Source of the DNA: Nitrospira sp. CG24E
GTDB taxonomy: Bacteria > Nitrospirota > Nitrospiria > Nitrospirales > Nitrospiraceae
Direction: 5' to 3'
NCBI GenBank assembly: GCA_002869895.2
Contig: NEWP02000008.1
Location: 1 to 64,000 of the forward strand
Length of the DNA: 64,000 nucleotides
In this document: in pieces, positions 27,849 through 37,902 of the stretch
How positions within the stretch are numbered: the stretch's first letter is position 1
Layout of the letters: each line of letters starts with the position of its first letter
The notes under the pieces: model-generated
Database searches by the model: none
The model's input: the letters and a program-made list of their open reading frames with translations, nothing else
What the model was told of the DNA's origin: nothing
Position numbers and translations under genes: made by a program

Positions 27849-27878
27849 CGTGAAACGTGAAGCGTGAAGCGTAAAACG
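27849..27878. repeat. GTGAAAC/GTGAAGC heptad array inside lhr
   Basis: CGTGAAACGTGAAGCGTGAA continuing to GCGTAAAACG: four heptads, encoding RFTLHASRFT on the lhr strand at ~residues 1046-1056. Confidence 0.7.
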
Positions 27879-28093
27879 CCCGCGAAGGATCTGACCGGAT
27901 GTTTCTAGGCGAACCAATGATTGGTCAATCGTCTGGACCGGAAGATGCAACCGCGCCGCAAGCTCAGATGCCGTCGTTGGGCCGATACTCTCCATCCAGC
28001 CGAGTACGATGGCATCGATCGTGGCTTCCTCTCCACTCGCAAATGCTTTTTCAATTCGCTCTCGATTCTCTGTCGCCACCCACCCTCCGATAC

Positions 28094-28126
28094 CGTGAAG
28101 CGTGAAACGTGACGCGTGAAGCGAAA
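28094..28126. repeat. Heptad array inside lhr, second site
   Basis: CGTGAAGCGTGAAACGTGAC followed by GCGTGAAGCG, encoding LSLHASRFTLHG at ~residues 964-975. Confidence 0.7.
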
Positions 28127-29120
28127 GGTGACTGGCGCGGACGGACTTGACCAGCGTAGGAAAGAAATGCGCCCAATCGTCAGCCGTCGATTCCGGTACC
28201 CACACCAGCGTCAGCAGGGCATCGTGTAATTCATCAGGGTCGCGCACAATAGGCCAGGACTCCCGTTGCACCTCCTCAATCGCTGCTGGATCCAACGCGC
28301 CAACTTCACCTGCCAGCTGAGCCGGAAGCGTGCGCCGCATCTCCACTGCCCTCGCCCGCCGTTCTTCCAGCGGCGCATCGTCGAGAAACGCATAGGGATT
28401 GGCATTCAAGATCTCGTGCGAGAAGGGAGACGGCATCGGGGTATCGACCGCCACACAACGAATGGTCCCTCCTTCAATCCGTTTGAGAAGCTCGGTCAAA
28501 CCGTCGAGATCCATCGCCTCAGTAAAACAATCCCGCAGGGTCTCGTTCACCAGCGGATGATCCGGAATCAGCCGAGTCCGTTCACCGACCATATTGTCCT
28601 GGCAGGCCATGGCGTCTGGGAACACCGCGCCAAGCAGATCCTCCGCCTTCATCCGTTGAATCTGCGGGGGAACTTTTTTGTCCTGGGAGAAACGCAGCAA
28701 CTGCAATGCACGACTGACGTTCCAGCGCCAGCGTGTCATGAACATCGGCGCCTGAAGCACAGCGGGCAGTAAGACCTCGCGAACCGTATGGCTGTGCAGA
28801 AACCCAAATACCGCATCGAGCGGAAAACTGTGCTTCTCTCCAAGCGAGATCACAATCCCGTTGTCCGTCGCCGCTGCCTGCAATTCGAAATCGAAGGTCA
28901 CACAGAACCGTTTCCGCAAGGCGAGGCCCCAGGCGCGGTTGATCCGCCCGCCGAAGGGCGTGTGCAAGACGAGCTGCATCCCGCCGCTTTCATCGAAGAA
29001 TCGCTCGGCAACGATCGTCTCTTGCGTCGGCACGGTTCCGAGTACCGCCTTGCCTGCCAGCACATACTCGATGGCCTGCTGCGCGCCGCGCTGATCCAGG
29101 CTGCACTCTTCCTTCAACCA

Positions 29121-29150
29121 GCTGATCGCTGATAGCTGATGGCTGATAGC
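29121..29150. repeat. GCTGATAGCTGATG-type simple repeat inside lhr
   Basis: GCTGATCGCTGATAGCTGAT followed by GGCTGATAGC: four near-identical 7-8-bp units, encoding AISHQLSAIS at ~residues 622-632. A different repeat class from the GTGAAGC heptads. Confidence 0.65.
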
Positions 29151-30269
29151 CGGATCGGAAGAAGACACCCGCTCGGCTATCGCTTGGCGCAAGGTTGCCA
29201 CCTCTGCAGAAAGCTCTGCCGTCCTCGACGGTGCTTCGCCACGCCAGAATGGAATGTTTGGTGCTGCTCCGTGGGCATCTTCCACCCGCACCTTGCCCCT
29301 CTCCACACCCTTGATCCGCCAGGATGTATTGCCGAGCAACATGATGTCGCCGGCCAGACTCTCGACCGCGAAGTCTTCATCCACCGATCCCACGACCGTC
29401 CCTTCCGGCTCAGCCACCACGGTATAGTTCGCTGTGTCTGGAATTGCCCCTCCGGACGTAATCGCCGCAAGCCTAGCCCCCCGTCTGCCTTTGATACGGC
29501 GATTGATCCGGTCGTGGAACAGATGGGCCAGGCCTCGCCCGCGATTGGTCGCGATCCCATTTGCCAACATCCGCAACGCCTGATCGAACTCCGAGCGAAG
29601 CAATGATCGATAGGGGTCGGCCCGCCGGCAGAGATCGAACAGGTCGTCTTCCTGCCAGGTCTGAGTCGCAGCTGCTGCCACGAGGTGCTGCGCTAAAATA
29701 TCGAGCGGAGCCTGCGGCACAGTAATACGATCCAAGACTCCCGTCCTGATCGCGCGCATCAGTGCCGCACATTCGAGCAAGTCATCCCTCGTCATCGCAA
29801 AGAGACGGCCCTTGGGGATGGCCTTGATCCAGTGACCGGCCCGACCGACCCGCTGCAGGCAGGTGGCAATCGCGCGGGGCGAACCGATCTGACAGACAAG
29901 GTCCACCATGCCGATATCGATGCCAAGTTCCAGCGAGGCTGTCGCGACGACAACTCGCGTCTTGCCGCTCTTGAGCCGTTCTTCGGCCGACAAGCGAATC
30001 TGACGAGAAAGACTGCCATGGTGCGCCGCAACAGCATCGGAACCCAGATCTTGAAGTCGTTCTTCAAGTGCGTGCGATACTCGCTCTGCCAGACGTCTCG
30101 TATTGACGAAGACCAGGGTCGAGCGATGTTGCCGGACCAGTTCGGCGATGCGATCGTAGACATCGGCCCAAATGGCATTGGTAGCTACGGCGCTCAGTTC
30201 ATCCTTCGGCACCTCCACAGCCAGATCCATCTCGCGCTTATGCCCTGTGTCGATGATAATCACGTCGCT

Positions 30270-30350
30270 CGTGAAGCGTGAAGCGTCGTTCGTCTTTTGC
30301 CCTAGAACGGGTTGCGGCATCTTCACGAAATACGCTTCACGCTCCACGAG
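30270..30350. repeat. Heptad repeat arms inside lhr, third site
   Basis: CGTGAAGCGTGAAGCGTCG (30270-30288) and, inverted, CACGAAATACGCTTCACGC (30324-30342) flank ~35 bp. They insert ~27 residues between helicase motifs. Confidence 0.6.
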
Positions 30351-31057
30351 AGACGGAGATCTCGCACCGACGAGAAAACGGGCGATGGTTTCGATCGGCC
30401 GTTGCGTGGCGGAGAGCCCGATGCGTTGAGGTTTCGTGAACGTCAGCGCTTCCAATCGTTCCAGCGATAGAGCCAGGTGGGCGCCTCGTTTGTTCGGCGC
30501 AACAGCGTGAATTTCATCCACGATGACGGTGCGAACTGTCTGTAGCAGTCGGCGGCTTTTTTCTGCCGTCAACAAGATATAGAGTGACTCGGGCGTGGTG
30601 ACGAGAATATGTGGTGGCCGCTTGAGCATCTGTTGGCGATCTGTCATCGGCGTGTCGCCGGTGCGGACCAGCACACGGAGTTCCGGCATCAAGAGCCCGG
30701 CAGACAAGGCAGCTTGACCGATTTCAGCCAACGGCTGTTGCAGGTTTTTCTATATGTCGTTACTGAGCGCTTTGAGCGGTGAAACGTAAAGCACCTGTGT
30801 ATGGTCGTCGAGGTCACACGCAAGGGCCTGTTTGAAAAGATGATCGATGCAGGAGAGAAAGGCGGCGAAGGTTTTACCGGAACCGGTCGGAGCGGCGATC
30901 AATACATCCGAACCGGATTGAATCGCCGGCCAGGCCTGAATCTGGACATCGGTGGGTGTGCCAACCGACGACTCAAACCATTCAGCGATGAGAGGATGGA
31001 AGGAAGCGAGCGGCATGGCACGTGATCGTACCACGCCGCGTAAGGAAGCTCTACCAG

Positions 31058-32638
31058 CTAGGGGAGCGCCCGGACATAGATATCTGACGGCGCCACACCG
31101 CCCGCTAGTAAATTGCTCGCCTGCGACGTGAAGGATACAAAACCGCCGTTGCCGCTGATGGAGGGGATATCGCTCGCCGCATTCCCCGGCACCGGAACCA
31201 AGCTGTTATCCTTCGAGACATGACTCGTGGTCGGTCCGTTGCGATCATGCAGATAGATTTGTTGACCGCTTACACTTGCTGCCAAATTAGTCGCAAGAGA
31301 TGTAAAGGCCACGTACCGTCCGTCGCTGCTGATGGACGGTGCGCTGCTGCTTTGGTTCCCAGCATTGGGCACTCCGCTGTTGTCTCTCGATATCAAACTA
31401 TTGGTCCCATTCACCCCCGTGTTTCGGTCGTGAAGGTACACTTGCTGTCCGCTGAACCCGCCCACGATATCCGTCGCTCCCGACACAAATGCGACAAATC
31501 GACCATCGCCGCTAATTGTCGGATCACTGCTTACACCATTTCCAGCGGTCCCGCCCACAGTCTCCTTAGAAACAAGACTCGTGGTGCCATTCGGCCCACT
31601 CAGACGATCGTGAATGTAGATCTGTTGATTCAGTAGCGAACCAAGATTCGTGGACAGGGAGGCAAATGCCACGAATTGGCCGTCAGAACTGATGGCCGGT
31701 GTGGCACTCGCTCCATTGCCTGGCGCTGGAGTTGCGCTGTTATCTTTTGAAACGAGTGTGGTCTGACCGGTTTGCCGGTCATGCAGATAGATCTGAGTTC
31801 CGTTGACCCCAGCGACCAAATTCGTCGATGCCGACACGAAGGCCACGAATCGCCCATCGGCGCTGATCGCAGGCGCACTGCTGGCTCCAGTACCCACTAC
31901 ACCCCCGCTGCTTTTCGAAATGACGGTGGTCTGGCCGGCTTGGCGATCCTTCACATAGATCTGCTGACCACTGACACTCGCCACCAGATTCGTCGCCGAT
32001 GAAACAAAAGCGACGAGGCGCCCATCACCGCTGATCGAGGGCGCACCGCTGACACCAGTACCTGCATTCGTCACTGTCGGATCACTGTCTCGAGAAACGA
32101 GACTAGTCTGACTGGTCTGCCAATCATGCACATAGATCTGAGTGCCACTGATGCCGCTGACCAAGTTTGTAGCGGTCGACACGAACGCGATCAATTCGCC
32201 GGTGCTGCTCACTGATGGCAAAGAACTTCCACCGTTACCCGCCGTACCATTGCTGTCCTTGGAGATACGATCTGTCCTTGGATGGACGGCAAAGAGAACG
32301 GAACCGGTTGCAGTCAAGCCTATGCTGTCGGTTACGTTAAAATCGACGGTTGAATTTCCTGCTACTGTTGGAGTGCCGGTCACGATACCCGTGTTTGCAT
32401 CAAGGAACAAACCGGCCGGCAAGATGCCACCGAATACCGCCCAGGTAAATGGAGCCGTTCCGCCTGTAGCGGCCAGGGTCGAAGCATAGGCGCTGTTGAC
32501 CACACCGAAATCTGCTGAGGTTGTCGATACGGCAAAGGCTGCGAGGCTACTCCCACCGCCTCCGCCCCCACCGCCTGAGCAGGCTATCAGTCCAAACGCA
32601 AGAGCAATGATCGACAAGGCTGACGCAATGGGTTTCAT
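31058..32638 (-). CDS. Lipoprotein with Ig-like domain and PD40-type beta-propeller repeats
   Basis: 526 aa. Lipobox at Cys20 (GLIAC) followed by a Gly8 run. Residues ~35-115 form a putative Ig (He_PIG-like) domain (GGTAPFTWAVFGGILPAGL, GIVTGTPTVAG). Residues ~120-526 hold seven blades of ~57 residues with PSISGDGRFVAFVS and QIYLHDRQTGQTTLVS motifs, as in TolB/PD40 propellers. The encoding DNA is a tandem imperfect ~170-bp repeat. Likely surface or periplasmic binding protein; ligand unknown. It lies 42 bp downstream of the lhr start region on the same strand (upstream in transcription). Confidence 0.75.
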   Translation of the reverse strand: MKPIASALSIIALAFGLIACSGGGGGGGGSSLAAFAVSTTSADFGVVNSAYASTLAATGGTAPFTWAVFGGILPAGLFLDANTGIVTGTPTVAGNSTVDFNVTDSIGLTATGSVLFAVHPRTDRISKDSNGTAGNGGSSLPSVSSTGELIAFVSTATNLVSGISGTQIYVHDWQTSQTSLVSRDSDPTVTNAGTGVSGAPSISGDGRLVAFVSSATNLVASVSGQQIYVKDRQAGQTTVISKSSGGVVGTGASSAPAISADGRFVAFVSASTNLVAGVNGTQIYLHDRQTGQTTLVSKDNSATPAPGNGASATPAISSDGQFVAFASLSTNLGSLLNQQIYIHDRLSGPNGTTSLVSKETVGGTAGNGVSSDPTISGDGRFVAFVSGATDIVGGFSGQQVYLHDRNTGVNGTNSLISRDNSGVPNAGNQSSSAPSISSDGRYVAFTSLATNLAASVSGQQIYLHDRNGPTTSHVSKDNSLVPVPGNAASDIPSISGNGGFVSFTSQASNLLAGGVAPSDIYVRALP

Positions 32639-32777
32639 ACGGACATTCTCACGTTAAGATTCCCCTGAAACCTTTCTTACGCTGCTTACGCGATTATGAT
32701 AACCTCGCATGGATGAATTGCCTATAAGTAGTTGAATTTATGCCGCAGAAGAGACATCTCCAACGAGTCTATCCAGC

Positions 32778-33575
32778 ATGACACATCCAATCATCATTCT
32801 CGGTTCCGGCTATACAGGCAGATACCTTGCCGGTTCGTTGGCCACTACATCGCGCCCCTTCTTCGCCACGAGTCGCGAGCCGGACAGGAACCTCTCTTCT
32901 ATGCCGGCAGACAAGCGTATGAGATTCGACTTGCAACAGCCCTCGACCTGGCGGAACATTCCTGCCGGCGCCGATCTCATCTGGTGTTTTCCTGCCGCAC
33001 CACTCGATCAGGTCCAAGCCTTCTCTCGTACCTTCGACACGCCGGCTCGACGCATGGTCGTCTTGGGGAGCACCTCCGCCTATGAGGCGTCCGATCGCTC
33101 CGATGAATATCCTCCACCCTGGACGGACGAATCGGCCCCCCTCGACTTGAGCAAGCCACGTGTGCAGGGAGAAGAGTTCCTACGGAAAAACTGTGGTGCC
33201 ATCCTACTGCGCGTGGCTGGCATCTACGGACCAGGGCGCAACCCGCTTGATTGGATCAGAACCGGCCGCGTGAGCCCGACAGGCAAATATGTCAACCTGA
33301 TCCATGTCGAAGATCTGGCTTCCATCTGTCTGCTTGCGCTGGACAAGGGAAAGCGCGGAGAGGCCTATAACGTCAGCGACGGCCAACCCCATACCTGGAA
33401 TGAAATCTGCGCAACGGCGCAGCAACGCTGGGGCGTGACCGCAGCGGCAGCAAACGAAAACCCCTCACCGGGCAAACGAATCAGCAACGCCAAGCTCCGC
33501 TCAGAGCTCGGCTGCACTTTTAGGTACCCAGACTTATACGAAGCCATGGCATTGATTGAATCAGCAGAGGGGTAG
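32778..33575 (+). CDS. NAD(P)-dependent epimerase/dehydratase-like protein (YeeZ-type)
   Basis: 265 aa Rossmann-fold extended SDR. The nucleotide-binding loop is near the N-terminus: ILGSGYTGRYLAGSL (GxGxxGxxL). Further segments: VVLGSTSAYEA, GAILLRVAGIYGPGRNPLDW (GIYGPGR is typical of the YeeZ group), HVEDLASICLLAL and a C-terminal KLRSELGCTFRYPDL. The usual YxxxK pair is not evident, as in atypical SDRs. Substrate unknown. Divergently placed from the beta-propeller lipoprotein with a 139-bp gap. Confidence 0.8.
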   Translation: MTHPIIILGSGYTGRYLAGSLATTSRPFFATSREPDRNLSSMPADKRMRFDLQQPSTWRNIPAGADLIWCFPAAPLDQVQAFSRTFDTPARRMVVLGSTSAYEASDRSDEYPPPWTDESAPLDLSKPRVQGEEFLRKNCGAILLRVAGIYGPGRNPLDWIRTGRVSPTGKYVNLIHVEDLASICLLALDKGKRGEAYNVSDGQPHTWNEICATAQQRWGVTAAAANENPSPGKRISNAKLRSELGCTFRYPDLYEAMALIESAEG

Positions 33576-33580
33576 AGGCG

Positions 33581-33703
33581 CAGGATGGTCAAAATGGCTT
33601 CCAGCAAGGCCCGAGGCGATAAGAAACCGGAGGCGTACCCTTGGGGTACGTTGAGGATTTCTTCGAGCCGAGAACGAAGCTGGAAGTCATTTTCACCATA
33701 CTG
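33581..33703 (-). repeat. Dispersed inverted-repeat element A, copy 4
   Basis: Reverse-oriented copy: CAGGATGGTCAAAATGGCTT ... GGAAGTCATTTTCACCATAC, with GGCGTACCCTTGGGGTACG as inner hairpin and GAGAACGAAGCTGGAAG arm. It fills the gap between convergent genes. Confidence 0.75.
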
Positions 33704-35206
33704 CTAGCGGAGGAGGGCCATGACGGCCAGACAGACCAGTAAATTATTGATCGCGTGAGCCAGAATCCCCGGCAGCAGACTCCCGGTTTTTTCGTAGATC
33801 CAGGCCCAAAGCAGACCGCTCCAACAGACACTCAGTAATCCCACCAATCCATAGCCATGAGCCACACCGAAGATGCCGGCGCTGATCAGCGCAGCCGGCA
33901 GAAAACTGAACTTGCGGCGTAAAATGGCAAACAGCAATCCACGAAAGGCGAGTTCTTCGAACAACGGCGCAAAGACCACGTATTCGACTAAACTGAGGGT
34001 TGTCATCGAAGGTGAAGCCCAGACGAGATCTGCGTCGAACCATTCGGCCCAATGACTCGTCAGATGGAACGATTCCGACAGTCGTTCCACGACCCACCCT
34101 CCCCATAAACCGGCTGCCACAACCGCCAACACGGCTATCACCAGCCGACCGACACGGGCCCATCCTATTTCTAACCCAAATCCAGCATCGAAGGTCATAC
34201 CGGATGGTCTGAAGAGGTAACGATAGGCCAACAAGAGCAGCGGCGCATTTGCGAGCGGAATCGCCAAGACCCGGAACGGGACATTGTCGGACGGCGCAAC
34301 GATCACAAACAGTCCCGTCAACATCGCACCGATTGCGCCTCCACGCAGCAGCACTGCCGCTCCGACGCCACCAGGCCATGGAGGCGGGACTCCAGGTTCA
34401 TGCAAACGGATCCAACTGGACAACTCACTCCGTCTGAACCAAAGAAACACACAAACCGCAGTACCGGTCACCATCGCCCCGAATTCAACCAGCGTTAAAC
34501 GATGCGACCAAAGAAACTGGCGGTCGACACGCTCAGCCGCCTGTTCCTGAATCCTGGCTGCAAGCTCGATATCGTTGGCACGATGGGCTAAACGTTCAGC
34601 CAGGCGATCGTAGAACCAGCCGGCGGGCAACAACTCCGCCACTTCTGCTTGCCACAGGGCATAGCTGGCCGCATCGTGAACCGGCTCTTCGCTGTACGCG
34701 GCCATCACCAGATCGGCAAACTGAGGAAGCGGGTCTTCCGCCTTGGCCCATTCATGCGCGGAAAGGATCGCCTGCGAAGTATGGCCGGCTTCGGCTTGGA
34801 GAATCGCCAATTGGAGGGGCACCAATGGATCTTCAGAAATCTCCGACAGTTCTCGATACCATGCAATCTCGTGCGCCAGTTCGGTTTCGTTGTCGTTCGA
34901 TGTCCAAGCAAAGAGCTGCTGCTCCCACTTGGACGCGCGCTTCAGTCCCTCCTGCATATCCATAGTCCGGCTGACCATCAGATTGAGCGCTTGTTCAGGC
35001 GACTCGACCCGATCCAGCTTGGATGCCGATGCCGACATCCATAGAATCGATGCCAAAGCCATCAGAAGGAAGAGCGCAGACAACAGAGTGACCATGGGCG
35101 AGAACCGCCCGGAATAGATCCCGATCGGAGGCGGCACGTTTGAAGCCTGCCACCAGGACTTGGACGGTTGCGGATCACTGAGAGGTATAGGGGCTGGCTC
35201 CATCAT
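33704..35206 (-). CDS. CPBP-family intramembrane metalloprotease with long N-terminal region
   Basis: 500 aa from the ATG pair at 35206/35203; a longer frame exists but begins in the adjoining repeat. One N-terminal helix (~36-58), then a ~180-residue mostly helical periplasmic-type region rich in Trp/Glu, then six to seven helices. The CPBP/Abi domain (~400-495) has EELAFRG (Glu417-Glu418 and Arg), FGVAHG and LAHAINN, the three metal/catalytic motifs of type II CAAX-protease-like enzymes. The soluble insertion may select substrates. Role (protein processing, bacteriocin immunity) not predictable. Confidence 0.82.
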   Translation of the reverse strand: MMEPAPIPLSDPQPSKSWWQASNVPPPIGIYSGRFSPMVTLLSALFLLMALASILWMSASASKLDRVESPEQALNLMVSRTMDMQEGLKRASKWEQQLFAWTSNDNETELAHEIAWYRELSEISEDPLVPLQLAILQAEAGHTSQAILSAHEWAKAEDPLPQFADLVMAAYSEEPVHDAASYALWQAEVAELLPAGWFYDRLAERLAHRANDIELAARIQEQAAERVDRQFLWSHRLTLVEFGAMVTGTAVCVFLWFRRSELSSWIRLHEPGVPPPWPGGVGAAVLLRGGAIGAMLTGLFVIVAPSDNVPFRVLAIPLANAPLLLLAYRYLFRPSGMTFDAGFGLEIGWARVGRLVIAVLAVVAAGLWGGWVVERLSESFHLTSHWAEWFDADLVWASPSMTTLSLVEYVVFAPLFEELAFRGLLFAILRRKFSFLPAALISAGIFGVAHGYGLVGLLSVCWSGLLWAWIYEKTGSLLPGILAHAINNLLVCLAVMALLR

Positions 35207-35322
35207 CGTTCGGACTATAACATGCTGTTTTTCAACCTCGAAACCCCTCGGAGTGTGAAGCAGAGAACAAGCGTGGTTGTAATACACATGGCTGAAAGTG
35301 CTCCCACTCCGCTATACTGATG

Positions 35323-35470
35323 CGGTCTATGTGGTTCATCTGGTTTCTCTCGTTTCTTTGGTTTCTTGGTTCGGACAAGACAGAACCGCTCAACTGCATA
35401 GCTCAATTGAACGGTGGTGCTCGAGCCTGCCCAAACAAACCGGAAGAACCAAACAAACTAAATGAACTAA
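35323..35470. repeat. TCTGGT-type palindromic repeat B, copy 2
   Basis: CGGTCTATGTGGTTCATCTGGTTTCTC on the left and AACCAAACAAACTAAATGAAC on the right form two arms of a long imperfect inverted repeat directly upstream of the aminotransferase ribosome binding site. Confidence 0.6.
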
Positions 35471-35482
35471 ATTTGGAGTGCT

Positions 35483-36667
35483 ATGCCAGCTAAGAATTTT
35501 ACCCCCCCACGTCGGCTGTTGCTTGGCCCAGGCCCGAGCATGGTACATCCGCGAGTCCTGCGGGCCCTCTCCACTCCCCTGCTCGGCCACTTAGATCCGG
35601 CCTTTCTCGCGATCATGGATGAAATTCAAACCCTGTTGCGCTTCGTCTTTCAGACAAAAAATCGCTTCACCATCGCCGTCTCCGGCACCGGCTCGGCCGG
35701 TATGGAGGCGTCAATCGTAAATATCGTTGAGCCGGGCGATTCCGTCATCGTCGGAGTCAACGGCGTATTTGGCACAAGATGGGCTTCCATCGTCGAACGG
35801 TGCGGCGGCAAAGCGCTTCGCGTAGAAGCTCCATGGGGACAGATCATTGAGCCCGGTGCTGTGGAAGAGGTGTTGCAGCGATCCGGCCCGGTCAAAGCCG
35901 TAGCCATCGTACATGCTGAAACTTCGACCGGCGCCTGGCAGCCGCTTGAGTCGATCTCCCAACTCTGCCGTAAACATGACTCGCTTTTTCTCGTCGACAC
36001 CGTGACCTCTCTGGGAGGCGCACCGGTGGAAATCGACCGGTGGGAAATCGATGTTTGTTATAGCGCGACACAGAAATGTCTGAGCTGCCCGCCCGGTTTG
36101 TCTCCCTTTACCCTAAGCGATCGCGCCTTGGCCGCCATCAAAGCCCGGCGCGTTCCCTGCCAGAGTTGGTACCTGGATATGGCCTTGATCGAAGGCTATT
36201 GGGCCGAAGGCACCAGGGCCTATCACCACACGGCGCCGATCTCCATGCTTTATGCCCTGCGGGAAGCCTTACGGCTCGTCGAAGAAGAAGGATTGTCCGG
36301 CCGCTTCGCTCGCCATCAGCGTAACAGCGATGCCTTGATCGCAGGCCTGACCGAGCTCGGGCTTGAGCCCCTCTCTCCGATCGAGCATCGAGTGCCGACC
36401 TTGACCTGCGTCACGGTCCCCCCTCATATTCCCGAAGCGGAGATACGGGCAAATTTGCTCTCGACCTATGGCATCGAAATCGGTGGTGGGCTCGGCCCAC
36501 TCAAGGGGAAGGTCTGGCGTATCGGCTTGATGGGTGAATCATCCACCGAGGCTCACGTCTTGACCCTGCTCAACGCACTGGAAGGACTGTTTATCCGCGG
36601 CGGCTGGCTATCCACTCCCGGAGTCGCGCTCCAGGCTGCCTCACGGGTCTATAGCCGCAGGATGTGA
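35483..36667 (+). CDS. PLP-dependent aminotransferase, alanine/serine-glyoxylate family
   Basis: 394 aa class V aminotransferase. Start region LLGPGPSMVHPRVLRALS is the family signature. SGTGSAGMEASIVNIV binds the cofactor phosphate. HAETSTGAW and LFLVDTVTSLGG carry the Asp pairing with the PLP ring. SATQKCLSCPPG holds the Schiff-base Lys198. The family transfers amino groups to glyoxylate from Ala/Ser, or from purine-derived donors. The next gene, an amidohydrolase, overlaps by one base (TGATG), so the pair likely acts in one catabolic route. Confidence 0.87.
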   Translation: MPAKNFTPPRRLLLGPGPSMVHPRVLRALSTPLLGHLDPAFLAIMDEIQTLLRFVFQTKNRFTIAVSGTGSAGMEASIVNIVEPGDSVIVGVNGVFGTRWASIVERCGGKALRVEAPWGQIIEPGAVEEVLQRSGPVKAVAIVHAETSTGAWQPLESISQLCRKHDSLFLVDTVTSLGGAPVEIDRWEIDVCYSATQKCLSCPPGLSPFTLSDRALAAIKARRVPCQSWYLDMALIEGYWAEGTRAYHHTAPISMLYALREALRLVEEEGLSGRFARHQRNSDALIAGLTELGLEPLSPIEHRVPTLTCVTVPPHIPEAEIRANLLSTYGIEIGGGLGPLKGKVWRIGLMGESSTEAHVLTLLNALEGLFIRGGWLSTPGVALQAASRVYSRRM

Positions 36668-37878
36668 TGAAAGCCGTAACCATTCGCTCAGTTCGCGTCA
36701 TCGATGGGACCGGTCGAACGATCGAACGGGCTACGGTGATCATTCGCGGTAGTAGGATTGCCGCAGTCGGACCGGATCGAGAGCTCTCTTTCCCGCGAGG
36801 AACCATCAAGGTCGATGGCCGAGGCCTGACGCTCTTGCCGGGCTTGATCGACTGCCACGTACATCTCTGCCTCGGAGCAGAACCGGATGTCGTCGGTGCG
36901 ATCGCCCAGGAAACACCGGCCCTGACATTGCTCAAATCGAGCCGGGCTGCGCAGCGGACCCTGGAAGCAGGCTTTACCACTGTGCGCGATGTGGGATCGC
37001 GCGACCATTCCATCTTTACATTGCAACGGGCGATCGAGACAGGGCTTGTTCCAGGACCACGTATTGCTGCGGCAGGTTTGGCTATTTGCATGGTCGGCGG
37101 CCATGCGAGATTTATCGGCCAGGAAGTGGAAGGAGTCCAACAAGTACGTGCCGTCGTGCAAGCGCAAATTTCCGCCGGGGCCTCCGTCATCAAAGTCATT
37201 GCGTCAGGCGGCGTCCTGACACCAGGCACCTCGCCGGACCAAGCGCAAATGACTCTCGAAGAACTTCGGGCTGCGGTGGAAGAAGCGCAACGAGCCGGGC
37301 GAAAGGTCGCGGCCCATGCCCATGGGGCATCGGGCATGAAGAACGCAATCCATGCCGGAGTCCATTCAATCGAGCATGCCACGCTTATGGACGAGGAAGC
37401 CGCAGCCCTGATGAAACAGCAGGGCTGCTTCATGGTACCGACACTCTCCGCTCTGGCCACCACTGCCGCTTGCCGACTCGGGTGCGGTGTGCCGGAGAGC
37501 GCATTGGACAAGGCAAAATCGATGACGAAACGTCATGCAGTGAGTTTCAAGAATGCCCTGCGGGACGGAATCCGGATTGCGATGGGCACGGATGCGGGAA
37601 CGCCCTTTAACTTTCACGGCGAGAACGCCCAGGAACTCGAACGGATGGTGTCCTTCGGCATGAGCCCAATGCAGGCGATTCTGGCCTCAACTTCCGCTGC
37701 GGCGCAATTGATCGGAATTCAAGACCAGGTCGGAACCATTGAGAAGGGGAAACTGGCAGATCTCCTATTGTTCGAAGGAAATCCGCTTCGACGCATCGAC
37801 CTGCTCCGCGACCGCAGCCGCATCGTCGGTGTCATGCAAGCTGGTCGATTCGTGGCAGGGCCTCTTTCAAGGACCTGA
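36667..37878 (+). CDS. Amidohydrolase (imidazolonepropionase/prolidase-like)
   Basis: 403 aa from ATG 36667 overlapping the previous stop (TGATG). Metal-dependent amidohydrolase: N-terminal beta-sandwich, then LLPGLIDCHVHLCLG (His64, His66), Lys in ASVIKVIASGGVLTPG (probable carbamylated bridging residue), VAAHAHGASGM, GVHSIEHATLMD, and MGTDAGTPFNFHG with the catalytic Asp. The C-terminal VGTIEKGKLADLLLFEGNPL is typical of the family. It probably hydrolyses a cyclic amide or an N-acyl/dipeptide bond; no signal peptide, so cytosolic. Confidence 0.85.
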   Translation: MKAVTIRSVRVIDGTGRTIERATVIIRGSRIAAVGPDRELSFPRGTIKVDGRGLTLLPGLIDCHVHLCLGAEPDVVGAIAQETPALTLLKSSRAAQRTLEAGFTTVRDVGSRDHSIFTLQRAIETGLVPGPRIAAAGLAICMVGGHARFIGQEVEGVQQVRAVVQAQISAGASVIKVIASGGVLTPGTSPDQAQMTLEELRAAVEEAQRAGRKVAAHAHGASGMKNAIHAGVHSIEHATLMDEEAAALMKQQGCFMVPTLSALATTAACRLGCGVPESALDKAKSMTKRHAVSFKNALRDGIRIAMGTDAGTPFNFHGENAQELERMVSFGMSPMQAILASTSAAAQLIGIQDQVGTIEKGKLADLLLFEGNPLRRIDLLRDRSRIVGVMQAGRFVAGPLSRT

Positions 37879-37902
37879 AACGTGACATGCATTCATCGGT
37901 AC

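Larger units (their letters stand above)
26592..31016 (-). pseudogene. lhr: Lhr-family ATP-dependent helicase, one in-frame TAG after codon 88
   Basis: A single reading frame runs from ATG 31016 to the TAA at 26592 (1474 codons), except for TAG at 30750-30752 (codon 89). Before it: Walker A AAPTGSGKTF (~41-50) and LYVSPLKALSNDI. After it: KNLQQPLAEIG, i.e. exactly where lhr genes have CAG (Gln). Then DEIH (~167-170), GLSATQRP, the helicase C domain with RVGRAGHW, and the long Lhr winged-helix/C-terminal region. Lhr is an SF2 3'-5' helicase linked to DNA repair. The reading frame also contains five short-repeat insertions encoding HASRFT, SHQLSAIS and similar. Without suppression the product is an 88-aa stub. 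A gene decay event, amber readthrough or a read error are all possible. Confidence 0.82.

Noticed and set aside
27849-28126. Heptad repeat arrays as a CRISPR
   Set aside because: Units are 7 bp and contiguous, without unique spacers of ~30 bp, and no cas genes are present.
30731-30731. TTG start giving a separate 1379-aa helicase from 30731
   Set aside because: The Leu codon is an internal residue of the conserved NLQQPLAEI segment, and the product would lack the Walker A motif; the true gene starts at 31016 and is split by TAG.
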